Positions 1 through 6,675 of a DNA stretch of 9,852 nt are shown here, one piece after another; within the stretch, counting starts at the first letter, position 1; each line of letters starts with the position of its first letter. A model generated the notes under the pieces. The model was not told the DNA's origin, searched no databases, and was given only the letters and a program-made list of their open reading frames with translations. This DNA comes from Candidatus Micrarchaeum sp. GTDB lineage: Archaea; Micrarchaeota; Micrarchaeia; CAILAH01. The translations under genes and the position numbers were made by a program. The stretch is from positions 1 to 9,852 of the forward strand of contig DYJQ01000026.1 in assembly GCA_020723045.1 (NCBI GenBank), read 5' to 3'.

Positions 1-3
1 GCA

Positions 4-1299
4 TTAGGGAGTAAGCCTCATCCTATCACGCGGGTAGAGTGTGGCCTCTCGGATGTTGTTGAGGTTGCATATCTTCATCGTAATCCTTTCTGCACCTATA
101 CTCCAACCCGCATGCGGCGGTGCACCCGACCTGAACGCGCGTATGTAAAACTCAAAGTTTTCCGGGTTCATACCACGCGCCCTAATCTGCTGCGTTAATA
201 ATTCTGGGTCGTGGATACGCTGGGCACCGGATGATATCTCAAGCCCCCTGTAGATGAGGTCGAATGAGTTGCATATCTCCGGGTTGTCTGGGGATGGCAT
301 GGAATAGAACGCACGTACCTTAGTGGGCCACTTCGTTATGAAATATGCCTCCTGCCCTACGAGCTTGCCAATCTTCTCCTCATGTGCGCGTGTGAAGTCA
401 TCACCCCACTCTATCTTCTCGCCATCTGCTTGGAGCATCTCAATAATCTTTGAGTACGTGTACCTGGGGACCTTATCGGGAACCGTCACGTGTGAGTTGA
501 GCACCTCCAACTCATGTTTTCTTCTCTCCGCGACTGCCCTGAGTATGTGTATGAGAACCGCTTCCTCAACATCCATCACATCATCATCGTTTGCAAACCC
601 CATCTCTATATCCATCTGGTATGCCTCGTTAAGATGGGTGGTAGTCGAGTGCGGCTCTGCACGATAAACAAGGCACTGCATGAATATCTTATCCATACCG
701 CCAACGACAGCCATCTGCTTGTACAACTGCGGGCTCTGCGCCAAAAAGGCCTCCTTCTCAAAATACACTATGGGAAACAACTCTGCACCGCCTTCAGTTG
801 CAGCACCAACAATTGCAGTGGGCACAATCTCTTCAAACCCATTCTCAAGCAGGTATTCCCTGAATGCCTGCTGGACCGTACCGCGGACCCTGAATATTGC
901 CTGTATCTCATCCCTGCGCAAGTCGATGTGCCTATTGTCAAGACGCACATCCAAGCTGGGGATCTTATCCTTCTCTGTAATATCAAACGGCACCTTCCCA
1001 TAAACCCTGCCAAGCACCTCAACCTTATCAGCCAATAGTTCTATACCTGCATTGGCGCCCTTCCCCCGCGCGATCTTTCCACTAACTGAAACCACGGTCT
1101 CCTTGGGCTGCCGCAGGTTCTCCAGCGATTCGGGTGAGGTGATGCCATTCTTTGCAGTGACCTGTATCTTACCGGTCTTATCGCGCAATACTACAAAGCA
1201 TATCTTCTTGAGGTCGCGTACCTCATGAAGCCAGCCGGCCACAGTAACCTCTGCACCATCATCAAGCTTGGCCGCATCTGCAATATAATGAGTTCTCAT
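4..1299 (-). CDS. aspS: Aspartyl-tRNA synthetase, archaeal type (aspartate/asparagine tRNA specificity uncertain)
   Basis: The enzyme charges tRNA(Asp) with aspartate in the cytoplasm. The 431-residue protein has the archaeal/eukaryotic AspRS layout: an N-terminal OB-fold anticodon domain (about residues 1-100, with GWLHEVRDLK at 22-31), then a class II catalytic core. Visible core motifs are the YRAE of motif 2 (R213, E215), EISSG in the active site, and a motif 3 PPHAGWSIGAER followed by the family-typical end in PRDRMRLTP. By my alignment to the Thermococcus kodakarensis enzyme, the positions separating tRNA(Asp)-specific enzymes (W26, K85) from non-discriminating ones are H25 and N83 here; the histidine is non-discriminating-like. 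Motif 2 has Thr221 where class IIb enzymes nearly always have Arg. The ATG has no SD and lies about 26 bp from an AT box, so the message is probably leaderless. The gene diverges from asnS. AspRS identity is firm; specificity is inference. Confidence 0.95.
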   Translation of the reverse strand: MRTHYIADAAKLDDGAEVTVAGWLHEVRDLKKICFVVLRDKTGKIQVTAKNGITSPESLENLRQPKETVVSVSGKIARGKGANAGIELLADKVEVLGRVYGKVPFDITEKDKIPSLDVRLDNRHIDLRRDEIQAIFRVRGTVQQAFREYLLENGFEEIVPTAIVGAATEGGAELFPIVYFEKEAFLAQSPQLYKQMAVVGGMDKIFMQCLVYRAEPHSTTTHLNEAYQMDIEMGFANDDDVMDVEEAVLIHILRAVAERRKHELEVLNSHVTVPDKVPRYTYSKIIEMLQADGEKIEWGDDFTRAHEEKIGKLVGQEAYFITKWPTKVRAFYSMPSPDNPEICNSFDLIYRGLEISSGAQRIHDPELLTQQIRARGMNPENFEFYIRAFRSGAPPHAGWSIGAERITMKICNLNNIREATLYPRDRMRLTP

Positions 1300-1320
1300 A
1301 AAATGGATTTAGAAGTGCAT

Positions 1321-1330
1321 AATTTTAATA
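1321..1330. promoter_or_regulatory. Shared bidirectional TATA-like element between aspS and asnS
   Basis: The box AATTTTAATA is nearly symmetric (its complement reads TATTAAAATT) and sits at the centre of the 53-bp gap. Its midpoint is about 26.5 bp from the aspS ATG at 1299 and 27.5 bp from the asnS ATG at 1353. Archaeal TATA boxes are centred about 26 bp before the transcription start, so both messages would begin at or next to their start codons. Neither start has an SD site, which agrees with leaderless transcripts. That one box serves both genes is inferred from position. Confidence 0.6.
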
Positions 1331-1352
1331 GTGTAGCTGCTCAAATTAAAGC

Positions 1353-2648
1353 ATGGAACATATAGATGAAGTGTTAAACGATGCGTGGGTTGGAAAAGAG
1401 ATAGAAGTGAGAGGCTGGGTGCACAGGGAGAGGGGAAGCAATAAGATGAAATTCATCCTGTTGCGGGACTCAACGAATTATGTGCAATGCGTTTTTAACA
1501 GGAACGACTTCGAGAAAATATGGAATGAGATAGACCACGTACAGGTCGAGACGTCAATAATCGTAAGAGGGGAGTTGAAGAAGGATGAGCGGGCCCCCAC
1601 GGGGTATGAGGTGAGGGTAAAATCATATGAGATTGTGGGAAAAAGTGAGAATTTCCCCATCACAAAGGACCAGTCCATTGAGTTCCTTGCGGATAACAGG
1701 CACCTCTGGCTCAGGAGCTCCAAAATGATGGCCATACTCAAGATAAGGAGTACGGTGTTTGGGGCCATCCATGAGTATTTCAGAGGGGAGGGGTTCTACG
1801 AGTATCAATCTCCAATATTCCAAGCGGTGCAATGCGAAGGCGGGTCTGAATTATTCAGCGTAAATTATTTTGATAGGAAGGATGTATTCCTTGCACAGAC
1901 GTGGCAGCTGTATGCAGAGCCGGCCATCTTCTCATTGGAGAAAATATATACGATTGCACCATCATTCAGGGCGGAGAGGAGCAAGACGAGTAGACACCTC
2001 ACAGAGTACTGGCACGCAGAGATGGAGGTTGCGTGGGCTGATTTTGACACCATCATTAATTACGGAGAGGCGTGCGTGAAGCACATCGTGAAGAGGGTGC
2101 TTGAGAAAAACGAGAGGGAATTGAAAATACTGGAAAGGGACACCTCAAAACTTGAGCTGGCCGTTAAAAAGCCGTTCGTGAGAATGACGTATACGGATGC
2201 GCTCAAAGTATTGGATGAAAAATTTGGCATGAAGATCGAGTGGGGCAAGGATTTGAGGACGATTGAGGAGGAGAAGCTCACTACGCTCTATGATGTTCCC
2301 ATAATATGCACGAGGTATCCAAAGAAAGTGAAGGCATTCTACATGATAGAGGACCCTGAGAACCCTGATGTAGTGCTCGGTGTAGATTTTCTTGCACCGG
2401 ATGGCTACGGCGAGATAATCGGGGGGTCGCAGAGAGAGCACGATATCGAGAAGATTAAGGCACGGTTGGTTGAGGCTGGCGAGGACCCATCACAGTATGA
2501 GTTCTATCTTGACACTAGGAGGTATGGAAGCGTACCGCACGGTGGGTTCGGCCTCGGTGTCGAGAGGGTGGTGCGGTGGATATGCGGCCTTGACACCATC
2601 AAGGATGCGATACCATTCCCACGGACGATTGAGAGGTATAAGCCATAG
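1353..2648 (+). CDS. asnS: Asparaginyl-tRNA synthetase
   Basis: The enzyme charges tRNA(Asn) directly with asparagine. The protein has 431 residues. An N-terminal OB-fold anticodon-binding domain (about 1-105, with GWVHRERGS) shows it is a true synthetase and not the truncated archaeal AsnRS-like asparagine synthetase, which lacks that domain. The class IIb core follows: motif 2 FRAERSKTSRHLTE, the AsnRS-type active-site segment DGYGEIIGGSQRE, and motif 3 SVPHGGFGLGVERV, ending DAIPFPRTIERYKP, where AsnRS keeps IPFPRT instead of the AspRS LFPRD. All catalytic signatures look intact. The ATG at 1353 has no SD and sits about 27 bp after the shared AT box, so it is probably leaderless. The gene is head-to-head with its paralogue aspS and ends 50 bp before the convergent scpA stop. 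Confidence 0.95.
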   Translation: MEHIDEVLNDAWVGKEIEVRGWVHRERGSNKMKFILLRDSTNYVQCVFNRNDFEKIWNEIDHVQVETSIIVRGELKKDERAPTGYEVRVKSYEIVGKSENFPITKDQSIEFLADNRHLWLRSSKMMAILKIRSTVFGAIHEYFRGEGFYEYQSPIFQAVQCEGGSELFSVNYFDRKDVFLAQTWQLYAEPAIFSLEKIYTIAPSFRAERSKTSRHLTEYWHAEMEVAWADFDTIINYGEACVKHIVKRVLEKNERELKILERDTSKLELAVKKPFVRMTYTDALKVLDEKFGMKIEWGKDLRTIEEEKLTTLYDVPIICTRYPKKVKAFYMIEDPENPDVVLGVDFLAPDGYGEIIGGSQREHDIEKIKARLVEAGEDPSQYEFYLDTRRYGSVPHGGFGLGVERVVRWICGLDTIKDAIPFPRTIERYKP

Positions 2649-2698
2649 AACAAAAACAGGGAGGGGACGACCATTCAATCTAAGCATTAGTGACGGCT

Positions 2699-3475
2699 TC
2701 AGATCACCATCGTCATTTTTGCAATGCTCTTCTCCCTGTCTATTACCCTAATCAAAATGTCTCCAAACAATTTCTCTTGAGTTATGTCAACTAGATTGTT
2801 GGTGCGCAGGTAGAGCACTGCCAGCAAGGTGATTACTTTATCCTTAGGCGTTTCACCCGAGATATCCCAGAAATTAACCAGACCGTATTCATCAGAATGC
2901 TCAAGGAGGTCGTCATAGACGTCCTGTATTATCCTCTCAACATCTATCTTTTCTACCTCCATCCCTATCTGCAGTGTCTCACTACTCGGCCTCATCGCAC
3001 GCTTCGTCTCGCGCTTGGCCTCCGCTTTGAACGCCTCCTCAACTGCATCCAGCAACTCGTTTAATGTAACCTTCCTTCTCCTCTCAAACCTATCGATGTA
3101 CACTAGCTCCGGCACAGTATCAATATTGGTGAAATTGACATCAAACGCGAGCTCAGCCGGCATCTCCTCCGGTATCTGGCTCACATATTCTTCCTTGAAG
3201 ACGAGTGCCTCACTCTTTATACGCAACATTATGGCTGCGGCGAGAATCATGTTTGCGGGTATGTGCAAGTCGAGCTGTTTCATCCCGCGTACCGTCTCAA
3301 TGTATTTCTCTGTGATATCAACAATATCGATATTCCACGGGTCAAGCTGTTCCTTATTAACAAGGCCGAGAAGTACATCCTTCCAAGTAGGGTTTTCAAC
3401 AAATTTTACAAAATCCATATCCTTCAGGTCGGCTGCACCTGCGGGCTCTTCCTGCTCCAGCTCCTCTCTCTCCAC
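2699..3475 (-). CDS. scpA: Segregation and condensation protein A (ScpA, kleisin)
   Basis: ScpA is the kleisin that bridges the two SMC heads and, with ScpB, forms the condensin-like complex that compacts and segregates chromosomes. The N-terminal domain carries the family signature around LDPWNIDIVDITEKYIE and then IPANMILAAAIMLRIKSEAL, which contacts the SMC neck. A charged middle part (RFERRRKVTLNELLDAVEEAF) precedes a C-terminal winged helix (GETPKDKVITLLAVLYLRTNN to the end), which binds the SMC cap. I chose the GTG at 3475 (258 residues): a strong TATA box at 3497-3504 is centred 25.5 bp upstream, as for the other leaderless genes here. An in-frame TTG at 3490 would be too close to that box; an ATG at 3418 would also leave the core whole. 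The upstream co-directional RPA-like gene ends at an oligo-T tract, so scpA is probably its own unit. No smc gene is in view. Confidence 0.9.
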   Translation of the reverse strand: MEREELEQEEPAGAADLKDMDFVKFVENPTWKDVLLGLVNKEQLDPWNIDIVDITEKYIETVRGMKQLDLHIPANMILAAAIMLRIKSEALVFKEEYVSQIPEEMPAELAFDVNFTNIDTVPELVYIDRFERRRKVTLNELLDAVEEAFKAEAKRETKRAMRPSSETLQIGMEVEKIDVERIIQDVYDDLLEHSDEYGLVNFWDISGETPKDKVITLLAVLYLRTNNLVDITQEKLFGDILIRVIDREKSIAKMTMVI

Positions 3476-3496
3476 GCTTGAATATATCAACGAAAA

Positions 3497-3504
3497 AATA
3501 TAAA
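3497..3504 (-). promoter_or_regulatory. TATA box of scpA
   Basis: Read on the minus strand the sequence is TTTATATT followed by a short T-run. Its centre is 25.5 bp upstream of the GTG at 3475, matching the box-to-start distance of the other leaderless genes in the window. This supports GTG 3475 over TTG 3490 as the start. Confidence 0.6.
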
Positions 3505-3616
3505 TGCTCAGTGCAAGGATTCTCGAGTCTGTATTCGAAAGAAGGTGCTAAAATTCACCCTACTCTATTACACGCCGTTTGACCCTGCGAAGTGCAAACA
3601 AATCCTGAGAGAGCAC

Positions 3617-3623
3617 AAAAAAA
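3617..3623 (-). terminator. Oligo-T terminator after the RPA-like gene
   Basis: Seven consecutive A on the plus strand give a T7 run on the minus strand, 17 nt beyond the stop codon of the RPA-like gene. Archaeal RNA polymerase ends transcripts at such U-tracts without needing a hairpin. It would separate the CBS–RPA unit from scpA. The rest of the 164-bp spacer down to scpA holds the scpA promoter and nothing else I recognise. Confidence 0.45.
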
Positions 3624-3639
3624 TTAACGTATGTTTGAA

Positions 3640-4719
3640 TTATCGTCCATTTATTTGTATCCTGCCGCACTCAAAAACCCCATTCTCATTCATACGTCCC
3701 TCAAAAATACACTCCTTGCCCAAGAGAGATTTGAGCTTTGTATAACCGGCCACCGCCCTGCTTATGTCGGGGCTCAATGCACCGCCTATAAGTGAATCGA
3801 GCGATTTCTCCAACAGGACGATTTTTATGTCCTTGGAATCAGTGCGTGCAACAAGGGATAGCCAATCGCCCTGCATTGCCGTTGAGGTTATCGTACCTGA
3901 AAATGCACCTATGTACCCCGCAACAACATCCTCGGGCCGTGCGAGAACAGCACACCCTTCTGGGTTTATCTCAACATTGGCAAACTCGTTTATGTGGAGC
4001 TCGCCGTTCTTGAAAATTGCATTGTGTATGCGGAGCACATCGCCTGCAACTGCTGTGTCAAACTTGCCAACTGCTTCGTTCCACACAACGATACGAACAC
4101 GGCCGCTATAATCTGCCACCCAGCCACTCGCCATCCGTTTCTCCGCATCATTGCGCATATAAGTCCTTACCGAGAGTTTTTCTAGAAGACGGACTGCAAC
4201 ATTGCACTTGCCATCCGTAACGTGTGCAAGCGGTGTGATTTTGTTTTTCTTGTCGATAGCCACTTTTGAGTACTGGCCTGCGTGCAACTCCCCGTTTTTG
4301 TAGTATGCGTTTTCCACCGAGAGCATATCGCCGGGCTCTATGCGCTGGGCCTGCACCTCATCGACCTTGGCATCCCAGAACACCAGCACCTTCTCGTTAT
4401 TCGCGCTATCAACAACAAGCACGCGCAGGCTCTTGTGCATACGCCCCTCAAGCGGCAAAAATACACGCACCACACCTGCCGAGAATGTTATGCTCGAGTT
4501 GTCATCGGATAATTCAGTAAAAAGTGCAATACTCTTCTTCCCCTGCTGGACGAGACCGTTATCTATCCCAAGGATATAGAGAGCGGCCCGCCTATCTATC
4601 ATCTCGGCATAATCTGAGATCACGCGTTTGAGCTCCTCTTCGAACTTATCGCCGAGCTTTTCCATCAACGCTTTCTCCAACGAATCTGACATCTTAATGA
4701 AACCCTGCGTCATGATCAT
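3640..4719 (-). CDS. RPA-like single-stranded DNA-binding protein with tandem OB folds
   Basis: The protein is likely to coat and protect single-stranded DNA in replication and repair. It has 359 residues: an N-terminal helical segment (about 11-60) with DRRAALYILGIDNG, typical of the head of archaeal RPA proteins, then at least two OB folds. OB1 (about 70-160) contains VLVFWDAKVDEVQ and GDMLSVENAYYKNGELHAG; OB2 (about 165-260) contains VRIVVWNEAVGKF and GDVLRIHNAIFKNGELHIN. The two share the pattern WxxxV...GDxLxxxNAxxKNGELH, pointing to an internal duplication. A degenerate third OB-like domain may fill about 265-350. I see no CxxC zinc finger, although some archaeal RPAs have one. The start could be ATG 4719, 4713 or 4692; none has a clear SD, and homology begins only after the third. 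The gene follows the CBS gene by 11 bp with no TATA between, so they are probably co-transcribed. Confidence 0.82.
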   Translation of the reverse strand: MIMTQGFIKMSDSLEKALMEKLGDKFEEELKRVISDYAEMIDRRAALYILGIDNGLVQQGKKSIALFTELSDDNSSITFSAGVVRVFLPLEGRMHKSLRVLVVDSANNEKVLVFWDAKVDEVQAQRIEPGDMLSVENAYYKNGELHAGQYSKVAIDKKNKITPLAHVTDGKCNVAVRLLEKLSVRTYMRNDAEKRMASGWVADYSGRVRIVVWNEAVGKFDTAVAGDVLRIHNAIFKNGELHINEFANVEINPEGCAVLARPEDVVAGYIGAFSGTITSTAMQGDWLSLVARTDSKDIKIVLLEKSLDSLIGGALSPDISRAVAGYTKLKSLLGKECIFEGRMNENGVFECGRIQINGR

Positions 4720-4730
4720 TACGTCTGCAA

Positions 4731-5180
4731 TCAGAGTGTAGCCTCCTCGCCCATATGCACTTTAAGCAGGCCTTTCAGCATATCAACATAGCCTGGATAT
4801 GTGTTTATGAGGTCGCTGTAAGTAAGCATGCCCATAAGCTTGCCTGATTTGTCCACCACCGGCAGTTTCTTTATCCTGTGCTTTACCATCATGAGTGCGG
4901 CATCGTTTATTGAGACGTCGGGCGCGATTGCCACAATTGGCGAGGACATGATATCCTTCACCAAAACAAGGCTCTGGTCCTTGCCGGATGCTACAACCCT
5001 CACCACTATATCCCTATCCGTTACTATCCCCTTTGCCATCTTATCGCGCACAGCTACGAGTGCACTCACCCTATTCTCACTCATTCTTGCGGCGGCTTCC
5101 TTAACAGTGGCATGCTCGGGTATGGTTATAAGACCCTTGTGCATTATGTCCGCTACGCATACTTCCTTTTCGTTGTTCAT
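4731..5180 (-). CDS. CBS-domain pair protein
   Basis: This is a stand-alone Bateman module of 149 residues. It has two CBS repeats: VADIMHKGLITIPEHATVKEA through GIVTDRDIVVRVVASGKD, and VKDIMSSPIVAIAPDVSINDA through GMLTYSDLI. Such pairs usually bind adenosine-type ligands (AMP, ATP, SAM, NAD) and regulate partners; the ligand here cannot be read from sequence. There is no extra catalytic or DNA-binding domain, no signal peptide and no membrane segment. I chose ATG 5180 because the AT box at 5201-5210 is centred 25.5 bp upstream. A longer frame from TTG 5222 would run through that promoter. The gene is the likely first member of a unit with the RPA-like gene, 11 bp downstream, and diverges from the dephospho-CoA kinase gene. 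Confidence 0.85.
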   Translation of the reverse strand: MNNEKEVCVADIMHKGLITIPEHATVKEAAARMSENRVSALVAVRDKMAKGIVTDRDIVVRVVASGKDQSLVLVKDIMSSPIVAIAPDVSINDAALMMVKHRIKKLPVVDKSGKLMGMLTYSDLINTYPGYVDMLKGLLKVHMGEEATL

Positions 5181-5200
5181 ATGGTTAGTTATGCATCCAA

Positions 5201-5210
5201 ACTTTAAAAG
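5201..5210. promoter_or_regulatory. Shared palindromic AT box between the CBS gene and the dephospho-CoA kinase gene
   Basis: The box ACTTTAAAAG has a palindromic TTTAAA core. Its centre is 25.5 bp from the CBS ATG (5180) and 29.5 bp from the kinase ATG (5235). No other convincing TATA box lies in the 54-bp gap and neither start has an SD. The arrangement repeats that of aspS/asnS. Use in both directions is inferred from position only; the CBS side fits the usual spacing better. Confidence 0.5.
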
Positions 5211-5234
5211 AATGGATGTCAATAGTTAGCTTGC

Positions 5235-5741
5235 ATGACAGCAAAAAAACTCACTGCGGAACTGAGGGGATTGCTGAAAACGCCGCTCGGGCCGGTTATG
5301 GACAATGAGGAGGCAGTGCTGGCGGTTAAGCAGTATGTGGAAAGGCTCATTACTGTGGGTGATATCTGTTCTTATGAACTCATCATGCGGGGGATAGTAC
5401 CGCACGTTTCAATATATGATGGACGGAGCCTGAGGCAGGGGGTCAATCATAATATTGTTGAGCTAATCGAGAGGCACTATGCCAAAAAACATCACGTGAA
5501 AAACGAGAGGGGCACAATCAATGAGGATGCAATAGCGGTTATTGAGAGGGCGCTGGCAGATGCACAGAATTCATGTATTATGGTTGATGGTGAGGAAGAC
5601 CTGCTGGCCCTCGTTGCAATAATGAAAGGGCGGGAGGGGGATATTGTGGTATACGGCCAGCCCAATGCTGGTGCGGTTTTTGTTAAGGTTGATGCAGAGG
5701 TTAAGAGAAAGGCCAAAATGATTTATGATAGAATGGAATGA
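5235..5741 (+). CDS. GTP-dependent dephospho-CoA kinase (DUF359 family)
   Basis: The enzyme phosphorylates dephospho-CoA with GTP, the last step of archaeal CoA synthesis; the family was assigned this role from the Thermococcus kodakarensis protein TK1697. The 168-residue length matches the family. Conserved blocks appear in order: LRGLLKTPLGPVM near the N-terminus, VGDICSYELIMRGIVPHVSIYDGRSLR (about 41-67), ERGTINEDAI, the signature GEEDLL (G119-L124), and VVYGQPNAGAVFVKV near the end. The protein is unrelated in sequence to bacterial ATP-dependent CoaE. No SD precedes the ATG, so the transcript is probably leaderless from the AT box at 5201-5210. It converges with the winged-helix gene across 84 bp in which I see no feature. 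The family assignment is strong; activity is inferred from the family. Confidence 0.88.
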   Translation: MTAKKLTAELRGLLKTPLGPVMDNEEAVLAVKQYVERLITVGDICSYELIMRGIVPHVSIYDGRSLRQGVNHNIVELIERHYAKKHHVKNERGTINEDAIAVIERALADAQNSCIMVDGEEDLLALVAIMKGREGDIVVYGQPNAGAVFVKVDAEVKRKAKMIYDRME

Positions 5742-5825
5742 TACATTACCGAGACTGGCCCCCACCTCTTTTGTGAACTTGTGGCCTTTGATCTCAAAAT
5801 TTGGAATGGAATAGTTTAGTTGGTA

Positions 5826-6572
5826 TTATTCACTGCTGGCCGTATTATTGTTATTATTATTTCCGCTAAGCTGCAACCTCTGCGAGAGGTAGTAGATGTT
5901 TTTGGGCCTTCCGATGCCCAGACGTTTCCTTGTTCTGGTTATGAGACCCTCGCTCTCAAATTTCAACAGCCACCTGCGTGCATTGGACTCATTCACCTTT
6001 GTGAGGGCGACTATCTCCTCAAGCTCCCTCGGCTTGCGGAGGATTTCCATGATCGCATCCTTGAACTGCTTCGACCTCTCCTTCTCCATCACCGTAAGGT
6101 TCCTGGCCTTCCCAGGAAATGGGTCGGGAGACGTATGTATCTCCTTTAAACTTCCAAGAAACTGGAATATGATCTCCTTTATCCGTGTGTCGAATAGATA
6201 GTGCGCAATCGGTTCAAGCTCGCTCTTGAGTGAGAGTGCCCTCTGCATAAACTCCTCATACTCGCCCTGTGAGACGCCATGCTTAAGCCAATCGTTCAGG
6301 ACAAGCAGCTCGTCCTGCAATGATGTGGCGTATGTGCTGTTGCCTATGTGCACATAGATGGACTTTTCTGATAGAAACTTTATGTTTCGCTGCTCGAGCT
6401 TTTCATCAGGAACATCCGTCTCATAAAGTGGCTCTGTTATCCCAGCTGACCTGACCTCGGCTCTTGCAAGTTGCGGGAATGCAAACACATCCCTGCCGAG
6501 CCTCAAATGTATATACCTAACCCTGCGCAACAGCTTCTTATGCCTTGTTATGACTAGGATCACCTTTGACAC
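5826..6572 (-). CDS. Hypothetical protein with C-terminal winged-helix DNA-binding domain
   Basis: I do not recognise the family. The protein has 248 residues. The basic N-terminus (SKVILVITRHKKLLRRVRYI) leads into a region of unknown fold to about residue 160. A helix-turn-helix/winged helix follows at about 165-230: a helix with KQFKDAIMEILRKPRELEEI, a recognition-helix candidate NESNARRWLLKFESEGLI, and a basic wing ending in IGRPKNIYYLS. The last residues are low complexity, with six Asn in a row encoded by a near-perfect trinucleotide repeat. No membrane segment is seen. The start is GTG 6572, with an AT box centred about 25 bp upstream and no SD. It diverges from the L7Ae operon across 130 bp that contain a small inverted repeat. 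It may be a transcription regulator, possibly of itself or its neighbour; that is inference. Confidence 0.75.
   Translation of the reverse strand: MSKVILVITRHKKLLRRVRYIHLRLGRDVFAFPQLARAEVRSAGITEPLYETDVPDEKLEQRNIKFLSEKSIYVHIGNSTYATSLQDELLVLNDWLKHGVSQGEYEEFMQRALSLKSELEPIAHYLFDTRIKEIIFQFLGSLKEIHTSPDPFPGKARNLTVMEKERSKQFKDAIMEILRKPRELEEIVALTKVNESNARRWLLKFESEGLITRTRKRLGIGRPKNIYYLSQRLQLSGNNNNNNTASSE
5844..5861 (+). repeat. Short trinucleotide (ATT)n tract encoding a poly-Asn run
   Basis: Six consecutive triplets read ATT on the plus strand, one changed to GTT. On the minus strand they are AAT/AAC codons giving six Asn in a row, five residues before the C-terminus of the winged-helix protein. No other microsatellite-like tract was noticed in the window. 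Confidence 0.8.
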
Positions 6573-6590
6573 GGTTTATAATTTAGTGCC

Positions 6591-6601
6591 AATATTTTTA
6601 A
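6591..6601 (-). promoter_or_regulatory. Probable TATA box of the winged-helix gene
   Basis: On the minus strand the sequence reads TTAAAAATATT. Its centre is about 24-25 bp from the GTG at 6572, giving a leaderless start like the other single genes here. A second AT-rich stretch close to the start (6575-6582) is too near to act as the TATA box for this start. Confidence 0.45.
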
Positions 6602-6614
6602 GGGATGGGCCTCT

Positions 6615-6629
6615 CTGGTGCAGGACCAG
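6615..6629. repeat. Small inverted repeat in the divergent gap ahead of the L7Ae operon
   Basis: CTGGT and ACCAG are perfect 5-bp arms around a 5-nt spacer (GCAGG). They overlap a second short dyad, CAGC-G-GCTG at 6627-6635. Both lie just upstream of the L7Ae TATA box and behind the winged-helix promoter, where an operator could sit. The arms are short, so chance is possible. Confidence 0.3.
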
Positions 6630-6645
6630 CGGCTGAAGGCGAATA

Positions 6646-6653
6646 TTTATAAG
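6646..6653 (+). promoter_or_regulatory. TATA box of the L7Ae operon
   Basis: The sequence TTTATAAG lies within an AT-rich stretch. Placing the transcription start about 26 bp after its centre gives about position 6675-6676. The message would then have a 5' leader of some 27 nt, unlike the leaderless genes around it, and would begin at the first base of the kink-turn described at 6676-6695. Confidence 0.6.
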
Positions 6654-6675
6654 TGTTTATCGCTTTAACCACACT

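Noticed and set aside
323..1038. Open plus-strand frames opposite aspS
   Set aside because: They are antisense to a clearly conserved synthetase, have no recognisable domain and follow its codon pattern as shadows.
3476..3490. TTG at 3490 as the scpA start
   Set aside because: The TATA box centre is only about 10 bp away, too close for transcription to include it. GTG 3475 fits the spacing of other genes.
3505..3639. tRNA or small RNA gene between the RPA-like gene and scpA
   Set aside because: No cloverleaf, T-loop consensus or stable hairpin was found; only the oligo-T tract and the scpA promoter stand out.
3545..3745. 66-codon plus-strand frame across the end of the RPA-like gene
   Set aside because: It overlaps a conserved gene on the other strand, has no promoter or SD, and its product is unlike any known protein.
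5181..5222. TTG at 5222 as the CBS-protein start
   Set aside because: The extension runs through the AT box at 5201-5210 and adds residues without family similarity. ATG 5180 fits the promoter spacing.
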